The notes under the pieces: model-generated
Databases searched by the model: none
Told to the model about the DNA's origin: nothing
What the model saw: only the letters and a program-made list of their open reading frames with translations
DNA from: Streptococcus sp. HSISM1
GTDB taxonomy: Bacteria > Bacillota > Bacilli > Lactobacillales > Streptococcaceae
Direction: 5' to 3'
DNA length: 64,000 nucleotides
Assembly (NCBI RefSeq): GCF_000448565.1
Contig: NZ_CM002128.1
Coordinates: forward strand, 1,326,893 to 1,390,892
Shown: positions 46,566 to 55,555 of the stretch, one piece after another
Layout of the letters: the number at the start of each line of letters is the position of its first letter
How positions within the stretch are numbered: the first letter of the stretch is position 1
Made by a program: the position numbers and the translations under genes

Positions 46566-46594
46566 ATTTTAGCACGAAAGGGAAGGCCAAGCAA
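46566..46594 (-). promoter_or_regulatory. Acyltransferase gene promoter
   Basis: Minus strand TTGCTT (46594-46589), 17-nt spacer, TAAAAT (46571-46566) preceded by TGC, an extended -10. Confidence 0.7.
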
Positions 46595-46633
46595 GGAATC
46601 TTACATCCTTATCTACCTTTTTTCCTTTATTTT

Positions 46634-46642
46634 TGATATACT
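46634..46642 (+). promoter_or_regulatory. Extended -10 directly before pabBC ATG
   Basis: TGATATACT (46634-46642) is followed by CAAAGC and the ATG at 46649. Initiation at the usual +7 distance would fall on the A of ATG, giving a leaderless mRNA. Confidence 0.65.
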
Positions 46643-46648
46643 CAAAGC

Positions 46649-48376
46649 ATGCATAAACAAACGATTATTGATTTTAAAGAGCTTGGATTGCGCCACCTTT
46701 TCACCAAGCCTATAAAGGAATTAAAAACTAGAAACCTCGACCAGGTAGAGGCTCTTCTTAGAGAAGTCGAAGCCTACCAGGAGCAAGGCTTTTATGCTGT
46801 TGGCTATGTCAGCTATGAGGCTGCTCCTGCTTTTGAGAAGAAGTTTGCTGTCCATCCAGCACCTCTTATGGGAGAGTATCTCCTCTATTTTACGATCCAC
46901 GAGGAGGTCGAAACCCTTCCTTTCCCAGAGCACTATGAAGCTGTGGATCTTCCAGCCAATTGGAAGGAAGAGGTAGAGGCGCCTGCTTATCAAGAAGCCA
47001 TCGAGACCATCCATCACCATATCCGCCAAGGAGATACCTACCAGGTCAACTACACCGTCCAGCTTTCTCAAGAGCTAAAGTCTGACCCTTTGACCATCTA
47101 CAACCGCTTAGTGGTTGAGCAAAAAGCCCATTACAATGCCTTCATCCAGCACGATGATGTCTCCATCCTCTCCATCAGCCCTGAGCTCTTTTTTGAGCAA
47201 GACGACCGGCTGCTGACCACGCGCCCTATGAAGGGAACGACGCGCCGTGGTCTCACTAACCAAGCAGATCTTCAAGAAGCTGCTTGGCTAGAAGCCGATC
47301 CAAAAAATCGAGCAGAAAACATGATGATCGTGGATCTCCTCCGTAATGACATGAACCGGATTTCGGAGATTGGAAGTGAGCAGGTGACCCGTCTTTGCCA
47401 AGTCGAGCAATACTCCACCGTTTGGCAGATGACCTCGACTATTGAAAGTCGCTTGCGAGCTGAGGTCGACCTGGTCCAAACCTTCCGAGCTCTCTTTCCT
47501 TGTGGTTCCATCACAGGGGCACCGAAGATTTCCACTATGGAGATTATTCAAAAGACGGAGAAGGCTCCTCGAGGTGTCTACTGTGGAACGATCGGCATCC
47601 TTCTTCCAAAAGGGAAACGGATTTTTAATGTAGCCATCCGGACCCTTCAAATGCAAGGAAATCAAGCCATCTATGGCGTGGGAGGAGGCATCACTTGGGA
47701 CAGTCAATGGGAAGGTGAATACCAGGAAACCAAGCAAAAATCGGCTGTTCTTTACCGGCAAGAGCCTCACTTTGAGCTCCTGACGACCGGCCGCATCCAC
47801 CAAGGAGAGTTGACTTTCTTAGACCAACATGTAACACGCTTGAGAGAAGCTAGTCGCTACTTTGCCTATCCTTATGATGAACCCAAACTCCTGAAAGAAC
47901 TTCAAGAAGAACTCGCTCATTTAGATCTCAACCTTGACTATCGTTGTCGGATTGCCTTGCAAAAAAACGGGACCTTTCACCTAGTAATCACGGAGCTGAC
48001 CGACTTGCCAGCTAGCTATCTACAGGCCCAACTGACAGAGCAGAAGCTTGATTTAGCGACGCCATTTACTTATTTCAAAACGAGTCAGAGAGACCATCTA
48101 GGCCAGTCAGATCACGAGCAAATTTTCCATCTGCCAGATGGAAGCTTGCTAGAGACGACGATTGGCAATCTGGTGCTGGAGATAGAGGGACAACTCTATA
48201 CCCCACCAGCTCACCTCCCCTTACTCGATGGCATTTATCGGCGCCATCTTCTTGAGACCCATCAGGTTGAAGAAAAACTCTTAACTCTGAACGATTTAAT
48301 AGACGCCGATCGTATTTATGCTTGCAATGCTCTTCGTGGTCTCTACGAACTCGATTTTCAAAGAAAGGATTCCTGA
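46649..48376 (+). CDS. pabB: Aminodeoxychorismate synthase component I fused to 4-amino-4-deoxychorismate lyase (PabBC)
   Basis: 575 residues. The N-terminal part (about 1-375) is a chorismate-utilising PabB domain with RPMKGTTRRG and SITGAPKISTMEII. The C-terminal part (about 380-575) is a class IV PLP lyase (PabC) domain ending in the ETTIGNLVLEIEG region. The fusion makes 4-aminobenzoate from chorismate for folate synthesis, using PabA-supplied ammonia. There is no ribosome site before the ATG and no other methionine nearby. It overlaps the hydrolase gene at TGATG. Confidence 0.92.
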   Translation: MHKQTIIDFKELGLRHLFTKPIKELKTRNLDQVEALLREVEAYQEQGFYAVGYVSYEAAPAFEKKFAVHPAPLMGEYLLYFTIHEEVETLPFPEHYEAVDLPANWKEEVEAPAYQEAIETIHHHIRQGDTYQVNYTVQLSQELKSDPLTIYNRLVVEQKAHYNAFIQHDDVSILSISPELFFEQDDRLLTTRPMKGTTRRGLTNQADLQEAAWLEADPKNRAENMMIVDLLRNDMNRISEIGSEQVTRLCQVEQYSTVWQMTSTIESRLRAEVDLVQTFRALFPCGSITGAPKISTMEIIQKTEKAPRGVYCGTIGILLPKGKRIFNVAIRTLQMQGNQAIYGVGGGITWDSQWEGEYQETKQKSAVLYRQEPHFELLTTGRIHQGELTFLDQHVTRLREASRYFAYPYDEPKLLKELQEELAHLDLNLDYRCRIALQKNGTFHLVITELTDLPASYLQAQLTEQKLDLATPFTYFKTSQRDHLGQSDHEQIFHLPDGSLLETTIGNLVLEIEGQLYTPPAHLPLLDGIYRRHLLETHQVEEKLLTLNDLIDADRIYACNALRGLYELDFQRKDS

Positions 48377-48990
48377 TGAAACTAATTTTTTTACATGGAC
48401 TAGGGCAAGATGTCCTCTCTTGGCAAGGAGTCCAATTTGCACTTTCACCCTTGCACTCCAAAACTTTTGATATTTTCTCCCATCCAAAAGAAAGCTATCA
48501 GGAAGTTAAAGAAAGGTTGATGGAGCGCCTTCAGCAAGAAAGCGAACCCTTTATTCTGGTAGGACTCTCACTAGGTGGCGTGCTCGCTCTGGATCTCTCC
48601 AGACAAGACTTCCCGCAACTCAAGGGCTTGGTCCTTGTAGGAACACAATACAAACTCAACACCAATCCCCTCTATCGGCTCCAGATTCTCCTTTTTCGTC
48701 TGCTTCCCAAGCATGTCTTTGAAAAACAAGATGCCAATAAACAACAGATGCTTCAAATCTTAACCGAATTAAAAGGGCTCAATTTAACCGATACCGTTAA
48801 AGTTTGCCCTCTTCCTAGCTTGGTGATTTGTGGTAGCAAAGATTGGGCCAATCAATCTTCTTCTAAAAAATTGGCCAAGCTCCTGCCAAAAGGCCGCTAT
48901 CAAGAAATCGCAGACGGAGGTCATCTACTCAATACCGAGAAACCCTATGAACTCGCGCAAGCCATCAAAGAGTTTGTTGCTGGGTTTTAA
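48376..48990 (+). CDS. Alpha/beta hydrolase
   Basis: 204 residues from ATG 48376, which overlaps the pabBC stop by 1 nt; AAAGGA lies just upstream within pabBC. FLHGLGQD (oxyanion region), the nucleophile elbow GLSLGG, an acid in CGSKDW and the catalytic histidine in GGHLL give a full triad. Substrate unknown. Coupling to pabBC suggests co-expression, but not necessarily a folate role. Repeat copy B starts 7 nt after its stop. Confidence 0.82.
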   Translation: MKLIFLHGLGQDVLSWQGVQFALSPLHSKTFDIFSHPKESYQEVKERLMERLQQESEPFILVGLSLGGVLALDLSRQDFPQLKGLVLVGTQYKLNTNPLYRLQILLFRLLPKHVFEKQDANKQQMLQILTELKGLNLTDTVKVCPLPSLVICGSKDWANQSSSKKLAKLLPKGRYQEIADGGHLLNTEKPYELAQAIKEFVAGF

Positions 48991-48996
48991 AATGAA

Positions 48997-49171
48997 GAGG
49001 CTGGGACAAAAGTCCTAGCCTCTCAATTATTTTTGGATTGTCGAGCAAGACGCAGTGGTTGAGTGGGCTCTACTACGCTGATTTCATCAGCTTTTACAGC
49101 CCTACTCAACTGTGCGGAGGTGGGACGACGAAATCGAATTCTAACGAATTACCGATTTCTGTCCCACTCTC
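48997..49171 (+). repeat. 175-bp three-hairpin intergenic element, copy B
   Basis: Same length and orientation as the copy at 21347-21521, with four substitutions. Its first hairpin (48997-49022), followed by a T-rich stretch, is placed to act as terminator of the pabBC-hydrolase transcript. Two further hairpins follow before the ABC transporter promoter. Confidence 0.9.
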
Positions 49172-49186
49172 TTTTTTTAGAAATAT

Positions 49187-49229
49187 TTGAGAATTGCTTG
49201 ATAGTTATTTGAAAAGCAAGCTGTATACT
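49187..49229 (+). promoter_or_regulatory. ABC transporter promoter with 11-bp-phased TTGA repeats
   Basis: TTGA recurs at 49187, 49198 and 49209, exactly 11 bp apart, ahead of TATACT (49224-49229). There is no good -35. Such same-face direct repeats next to a weak -35 are typical of OmpR-family response-regulator sites, and an OmpR-family regulator gene lies at 51899-52588. Confidence 0.6.
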
Positions 49230-49275
49230 AAGAGTGTAAAGAAAATAACTAGTCATTTGGACGAAGGAGAAAACC

Positions 49276-50184
49276 ATGGAAAAAGTATTAGAAATTTCCC
49301 ATTTGAGTAAAAAGTTCGGTCATCAATACGCCTTAAATGATGTGAATCTCACCATTCGCAAAGGCGACGTCTACGGCCTGATCGGTAAAAACGGGACTGG
49401 GAAAACCACCCTCATCAAGGTCATCACCCAGCTGATTCAAGAAACTGACGGAAGCGTCTCTCTCTTTTCTTCTACAAATCGCTCCCAGTGGACGCAAGCC
49501 CTAAAACGGGTTGGTTCCGTCATTGAGAGTCCTGTGGCCCACAAGCATATGACCGCTTATCAAAATCTGGTCTACTATTGCAAGGCTCGCCATATCCCAA
49601 ATCCCGACCAGGTCATCAAAGAAACCTTGAACTATGTCGGCCTGAATAATACGGGTAAGAAGAAATTCCGTGATTTTTCACTCGGGATGAAACAACGGTT
49701 GGGAATTGCGATTGCGCTCATTGCCAAACCCGACTTCCTCATTTTGGACGAACCCATCAATGGTCTCGATCCAGTCGGAATCAAGGAATTCCGTCAGATG
49801 ATCAAGCGCCTCAACGATGAACTTGGAATGACCATCCTCATTTCCAGCCACATCCTCTCCGAACTCTATCTGGTTGCCAATCGCTTTGGCATTGTCGACC
49901 AAGGACGCCTGATCAAAGAAATTAGCAAGGCTGAATTCGAAGAACAAGGAGAAGATTACATCATCCTCAAGACTAGCCAGCTAGCCCTTGCCAGTCAACT
50001 GATCCAGGATCAACTCCATCACCGTATCAAGGTCATCGATAAAGATGGCGAAATCCATATCTTCGGACAGACTCACGATATTAAGGTCATTGTCAAAGCC
50101 CTCGTGCAAGCGGATATTGACGTGGACGAAATCTACTATGCCCGCCAAGATCTGGAAAAATTCTTTACGGACTTGGTAGACTAG
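49276..50184 (+). CDS. ABC transporter ATPase, lantibiotic-immunity/resistance type
   Basis: 302 residues: Walker A GKNGTGKTTL, signature FSLGMKQRLG, Walker B LILDEPINGLDP, then a roughly 90-residue C-terminal extension. It resembles the EF-type immunity and BcrA-like ATPases that export peptide antibiotics or protect against them. AAGGAG lies before the ATG. The permease gene follows, and a two-component system converges on the pair. Confidence 0.88.
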   Translation: MEKVLEISHLSKKFGHQYALNDVNLTIRKGDVYGLIGKNGTGKTTLIKVITQLIQETDGSVSLFSSTNRSQWTQALKRVGSVIESPVAHKHMTAYQNLVYYCKARHIPNPDQVIKETLNYVGLNNTGKKKFRDFSLGMKQRLGIAIALIAKPDFLILDEPINGLDPVGIKEFRQMIKRLNDELGMTILISSHILSELYLVANRFGIVDQGRLIKEISKAEFEEQGEDYIILKTSQLALASQLIQDQLHHRIKVIDKDGEIHIFGQTHDIKVIVKALVQADIDVDEIYYARQDLEKFFTDLVD

Positions 50185-50238
50185 TCAAACCACCGTCTTG
50201 TATTACTTATCCCACTTATTTCATTTAGGAGATTTATC

Positions 50239-50991
50239 ATGTTGCATACTATTCAAGCTGATTTTTACAGACTTTTTCGCTCCAAAGGTTTTTGGATCAC
50301 AGAAGCCATTCTCGTACTCAACATCCTGTCTGGAGTCATCTTTGGAGCTACCGGCCACGTCGGCGTCAATACGGAATCCAAATTACCCCAAGCGACTGAA
50401 GTTTGGACGGGCTTTAAAGCCTTGACCAACTACTCTTCCAGCATCAGTGTGACTATCCTCTTTACCATTATTGTCATCACCTTGGTTCTGGGAACAGACT
50501 TAACGCAAAACTTATACAAGAATAGTCTGGCCTATGGCGTTTCGCGCACCAGCTACTACTTTGCTAAAAGCGCTGTTGTCCTGACCATTGCCCTCTTCCA
50601 ATTTCTTGTTTCTTATGGTCTCGTCTTCTTGATCGCGACCCTCTACAATGGACTTGGAACCATGCCAGAGCACTTCCTTGCTCATTTTGGACTGACCGTG
50701 CTGATTCAGTTCCTTTCCACCTTGGCTTGGGTCAGTATCATTTCCTTCCTCCTTTACGCTAGCCAATCCATCACCTTGGCCTTCGTCGGCTACTTCATTG
50801 GAAATATCCTCTTAAGCCTTCCTGCGCTTTTCTTTAAAGATATTGACATTCTCCACTATCTAAACTTGGAATTCCAATATTCCATGGTCCAAAGTACGAC
50901 AGCAACGAACAACACTCTCTCGATTGCCCTTGGATTCATCCTTGTTTTCGGCTTCCTAGGACTCGCTACTTTCAAACACAAAGATTTATAA
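50239..50991 (+). CDS. ABC transporter permease, ABC-2 type
   Basis: 250 residues with six hydrophobic helices; MLHTIQADFYRLFRSKGFW is a typical start for permeases of bacitracin- or lantibiotic-type exporters. It partners the ATPase 54 nt upstream. TTTAGGAG lies before the ATG. Substrate unknown; a cationic antimicrobial peptide is the likely inducer or substrate, judged from context. Confidence 0.85.
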   Translation: MLHTIQADFYRLFRSKGFWITEAILVLNILSGVIFGATGHVGVNTESKLPQATEVWTGFKALTNYSSSISVTILFTIIVITLVLGTDLTQNLYKNSLAYGVSRTSYYFAKSAVVLTIALFQFLVSYGLVFLIATLYNGLGTMPEHFLAHFGLTVLIQFLSTLAWVSIISFLLYASQSITLAFVGYFIGNILLSLPALFFKDIDILHYLNLEFQYSMVQSTTATNNTLSIALGFILVFGFLGLATFKHKDL

Positions 50992-50993
50992 CA

Positions 50994-51024
50994 AAAAGGC
51001 TTGAGCGATGCTCAAGCCTTTTTT
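50994..51024. terminator. Bidirectional terminator between permease and histidine kinase genes
   Basis: AAAAAGGCTTGAGC (50994-51007) pairs perfectly with GCTCAAGCCTTTTT (51011-51024), with a 3-nt loop. The stop codon of the kinase gene (51012-51014) lies inside the stem. Confidence 0.93.
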
Positions 51025-51899
51025 CTTAGTGTAATGGTCAAAACAAACCAATCTGCCTCTGTTGCCAGTTGCAAGTCGCCTCCTAAGATCTCTACAAAAT
51101 TTTGAATAATGTAGAGACCCAAGCCAGAAGACTCTTCTGTATCCGACAGATTTTCTGAGTAGAAGCGACTAGCCAACTGGTCTAAGTGCTGGATCGGTTG
51201 TTGCACAATATTGCGCAGCTCGACCCGAATCGTGTCCTCATCCGACATCAAGGTCAAGCGGGCCTGATCCTTCCCATGCTTGAGGACATTGCTGAGCATA
51301 TTTTGCAAGAGGCGCTCCCAGAGCTCTGGATCCGTAGCATAATGAAGATGCTCTTCTAGCTCTACCTCTAAGGCAATCCCCGCCTCAGACAGGCTGTCAT
51401 AATACTGGAACAACTGCTGGGTCAGGACTTGGCTGAGATCGACGTCTGAAATCCGAGGCTGAATAGCTCCCTCCATCAAGCGTCTGTATTCCAAGAGAGA
51501 TTCCAAACGTTTTGAGACGACTTGAAGATTGGAAGCAATTTTCTTCAGCTTTTCTTCTTCCTGCGTCCCTCCTTTGATGATTTGTTGGGTATAGCCCGAT
51601 GCAATGGTCAAAGGTGTCCGAATATCGTGAGCAATATTACTGATGGCCATATCCAAGGTCTTTTTCTCTTGAAAGGCAATCCGATTGGTCCGCTCGATCT
51701 GATCAAAGAGATCACTGACCTGCTTGGTCAAGGCGACCAATTCTTTTTTTGAAACACGCGACGTTAACCGTACTCCACTCCCATTTTGAAGCTTCTGTTG
51801 AATCTGCTCCTGCAAATCTGTGATAGCAGAGAGTAGGCGAAGGTAGCCCAAGCCCAAGAGAAGGACAAGGACGACAAGAATTAGAACTAAAACCCACAT
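51012..51899 (-). CDS. Sensor histidine kinase
   Basis: 295 residues. It has one N-terminal membrane helix (1 to about 20), no extracellular sensor domain, then a coiled linker, HisKA with H91 in NIAHDIRTP, and an HATPase domain with the SSGLGLYIIQN G-box. The minimal sensor implies it reads its signal in or near the membrane or through a partner such as the adjacent ABC transporter. Its ATG overlaps the regulator stop by 1 nt (TAATG). Confidence 0.9.
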   Translation of the reverse strand: MWVLVLILVVLVLLLGLGYLRLLSAITDLQEQIQQKLQNGSGVRLTSRVSKKELVALTKQVSDLFDQIERTNRIAFQEKKTLDMAISNIAHDIRTPLTIASGYTQQIIKGGTQEEEKLKKIASNLQVVSKRLESLLEYRRLMEGAIQPRISDVDLSQVLTQQLFQYYDSLSEAGIALEVELEEHLHYATDPELWERLLQNMLSNVLKHGKDQARLTLMSDEDTIRVELRNIVQQPIQHLDQLASRFYSENLSDTEESSGLGLYIIQNFVEILGGDLQLATEADWFVLTITLRKKA

Positions 51900-52588
51900 T
51901 ACTTGTCTCCTTTCAAGCGAACACCCAAGCCCCAGACGGTTTCAATATAGTCCTCATCTGGATCAAGCTGGGCAATTTTCTTTCGGAGATTGCTTAGTTG
52001 TGCATTGAGGGTATTGTCACCAGGCAGATAGACTTCTTCCCAGACCGCTTCATACAATTCTTCTTTGGTGAAAATCTTCTTTGGATGCGCCAGTAAGGTT
52101 TCAAAAATTTGAAATTCTTTTTTGCCCAAGCGAAGCGTCTGTTCGCCGGACTCCAGTTCAAAGGTTTCTGGATTCAGGACCAAATTCTTAAAGGATAGCT
52201 TTTGCGACGCATGAGATTCCTGTGCTACCGTTGGTTGATTTCTCAGCTGCACCGTCACTCGAGCAGCCACTTCATCCAGATTAAAGGGTTTGACAATATA
52301 ATCATTGGCCCCTGCAAGGAGGTACTGGCTAATGAGGTGTTTGTCTCCAAGAGCGGTCATCATGATAACCGGCACCTGACTCTGCAAACGAATCTCCTCA
52401 AGGACCTGGTCCCCATTTTTCCCAGGAAGCATAATATCCAGAAGGACCAAATCAACAGCTTCTTGCTGGAAGAGTCGCAGCCCTTCTGTACCTGAAAAAG
52501 CCTGAAGGACCTCATGATCTTCACTTAAGAGACTGTATAAAATTTCTTGGATATCATTATTATCCTCGATTAATAAAATCCGTGCCAC
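51899..52588 (-). CDS. OmpR-family response regulator
   Basis: 229 residues: receiver domain with phospho-acceptor D51 (LVLLDIMLPG), and a winged-helix DNA-binding domain (about 130-229). The start is GTG at 52588 with AAGGAG 9 nt upstream. It is encoded first in the regulator-kinase operon, which faces the ABC transporter genes; it probably controls them through the phased TTGA sites at 49187-49212. Confidence 0.92.
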   Translation of the reverse strand: MARILLIEDNNDIQEILYSLLSEDHEVLQAFSGTEGLRLFQQEAVDLVLLDIMLPGKNGDQVLEEIRLQSQVPVIMMTALGDKHLISQYLLAGANDYIVKPFNLDEVAARVTVQLRNQPTVAQESHASQKLSFKNLVLNPETFELESGEQTLRLGKKEFQIFETLLAHPKKIFTKEELYEAVWEEVYLPGDNTLNAQLSNLRKKIAQLDPDEDYIETVWGLGVRLKGDK

Positions 52589-52636
52589 TTGCCTCGCTCC
52601 TTTTTTCTTTTCTTGCGAAATCAGTTCTATTCCCCT

Positions 52637-52665
52637 AGCCTATCAAATAAAGGGACCTTCGTCAA
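52637..52665 (-). promoter_or_regulatory. Promoter of the two-component operon
   Basis: Minus strand TTGACG (52665-52660), 17-nt spacer, TAGGCT (52642-52637) with an upstream TGA. Confidence 0.6.
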
Positions 52666-52730
52666 TGAAAATCTGATAAAATTCTATTGTCTCCAGATAG
52701 ATCTGCATGTTAGATCATCACAAGATGAAC

Positions 52731-52760
52731 TTGACGATCCTTTCTTTCAAAGGGTATAAT
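52731..52760 (+). promoter_or_regulatory. Promoter of the amber-interrupted gene
   Basis: TTGACG (52731-52736), 18-nt spacer, consensus TATAAT (52755-52760). Confidence 0.7.
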
Positions 52761-52791
52761 AGGACCAATGACACAATAGGGAGACTCATCT

Positions 52792-53325
52792 ATGAAAAAT
52801 AATGCTAAAACTAAAATCAGCCTTGTATCCATCCTCGTCATCCTGGGTGTTGCTGCAAGAATGATGCGAGTCATCCACCGCCAGCAAATCAGGGAGCAAA
52901 ACAGACAAACCATTCAAACGACTAAAAAGGTTACAGAGTTTCAGAAAACACTAGACGAGGAAGAAACGAAGAAACGGAACGAAACCTTCAACAAGATTTA
53001 TAATGAATCCCTTGTTCGGAATAAGTTTGAGAATTGGCAAAAAGTCGATGAACTTCATGGTTTGGGACAAAGAACTGGGCAATTTTATATCTATAACTTT
53101 GAAAAAAAAGAAGAGATTCTCTTAGAGAATACTGATCAAGCATTTGTTCTACCTATTCGACACAAGAGTGATAACGTCACATTTTAGGCTATCTTTGCCC
53201 ACAAGGACGGTCAGTGGCACATCATAAATCCAGACGGAAGTTCGCAGTTGCAACTAGGAGAAGCCAGCATTTCCGCTGAATCTAAGTTTGTCATCGAAAA
53301 CAATGTCTTAGACTACGACCAGTAA
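52792..53325 (+). pseudogene. Membrane-anchored protein gene interrupted by an in-frame TAG
   Basis: The first 131 codons encode an N-terminal membrane helix (about 9-25) followed by a charged coiled-coil-like region (RQQIREQNRQ... onward). They end at TAG 53185-53187. The same frame then continues for 45 codons (AIFAHKDGQWHIINPDGSSQ onward) to TAA 53323-53325, a coherent soluble C-terminus. Promoter, ribosome site and terminator are intact. It is either a recent nonsense mutation or a sequencing error. The family is not recognised. Confidence 0.7.
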
Positions 53326-53354
53326 ATCAGTGACGACTTGCCTTAACTACATAC

Positions 53355-53399
53355 AAAAAGCTTAGGACCCCAACTTGTGGTTGGAATTCTAAGCTTTTT
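53355..53399. terminator. Terminator shared by the broken gene and bglA
   Basis: AAAAAGCTTAG (53355-53365) pairs with CTAAGCTTTTT (53389-53399), with an inner CCAAC/GTTGG. Confidence 0.88.
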
Positions 53400-53451
53400 A
53401 GTTTGCTGCCAGAGAGTCATCCAGAAGATGGTTTAGCTCTAGAGGAGACTT

Positions 53452-54900
<1,449 letters not shown>

Positions 54901-55008
54901 TCACTTGATTGGATAGTTCTATTATACCCCTCTCTAACCCAAAAGTCTTACAAGATCCTAGGAAAAACCGAACCTATTCTAAGGTAACTATCGCTTTCAT
55001 GCAACACA

Positions 55009-55034
55009 AAAAGATCGGATGACTCCGATCTTTT
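55009..55034 (-). terminator. VOC gene terminator
   Basis: AAAAGATCGGA (55009-55019) pairs with TCCGATCTTTT (55024-55034); the minus strand continues TTTTTGTG. Nearly the same hairpin occurs at 55463-55488. Confidence 0.85.
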
Positions 55035-55099
55035 AATAGTTCATATTCTCATATTCTGTTTTAAGAATAATTATGGTTAACTTCAAATGACTAAGCATC

Positions 55100-55447
55100 C
55101 TATTTCATACGATAAAAATCAATGACTAGACCGGCAGGGCCTTCAACTAGCAGACTTTCTGTTCCCCAATCTGTTACAGCTGGTCCGTTTAAAACCTGGA
55201 TACCAAGATCTTTCAACCGTTGGTAGTTCTGATTTAGATCCTCAACCTCGATATGAAGAATGATTCCTGACTGAAAATCTTCCAAAGGAATCAAATGATT
55301 TTGGGATAACATTAGACAATGACTGCCAATCGTGAACTGAGCAAAACTATCATCAGCATAATCTGCCTTTTTATCCAAGATATGCTCCAAGTCAGCACAG
55401 ACTTGGGGAACATTTGAAACGATGATATCTATTTGATTTAAATTCAT
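55100..55447 (-). CDS. VOC (glyoxalase/bleomycin-resistance) family protein
   Basis: 115 residues, a single vicinal-oxygen-chelate module with two beta-alpha-beta-beta-beta repeats and the C-terminal VEGPAGLVIDFY signature. Members are metalloenzymes or binding proteins, such as lactoylglutathione lyases or antibiotic-binding proteins; the function here is unknown. It lies between spxB and bglA with its own terminator on each side. Confidence 0.8.
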   Translation of the reverse strand: MNLNQIDIIVSNVPQVCADLEHILDKKADYADDSFAQFTIGSHCLMLSQNHLIPLEDFQSGIILHIEVEDLNQNYQRLKDLGIQVLNGPAVTDWGTESLLVEGPAGLVIDFYRMK

Positions 55448-55462
55448 TTACTATCTCCATAA

Positions 55463-55488
55463 AAAGACCGGATTGCTCCGATCTTTTA
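55463..55488 (-). terminator. spxB terminator
   Basis: AAAAGACCGGA (55463-55473) and TCCGATCTTTT (55478-55488), one G-U/A-C variation in the stem, with T residues following on the minus strand. It closely resembles the terminator at 55009-55034. Confidence 0.85.
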
Positions 55489-55555
55489 AGTTTCCCTCTA
55501 AGAAAATCAATGCATAAAATCTACACTGTTTACTTTTGATTTTCGGCGAGAGGAA

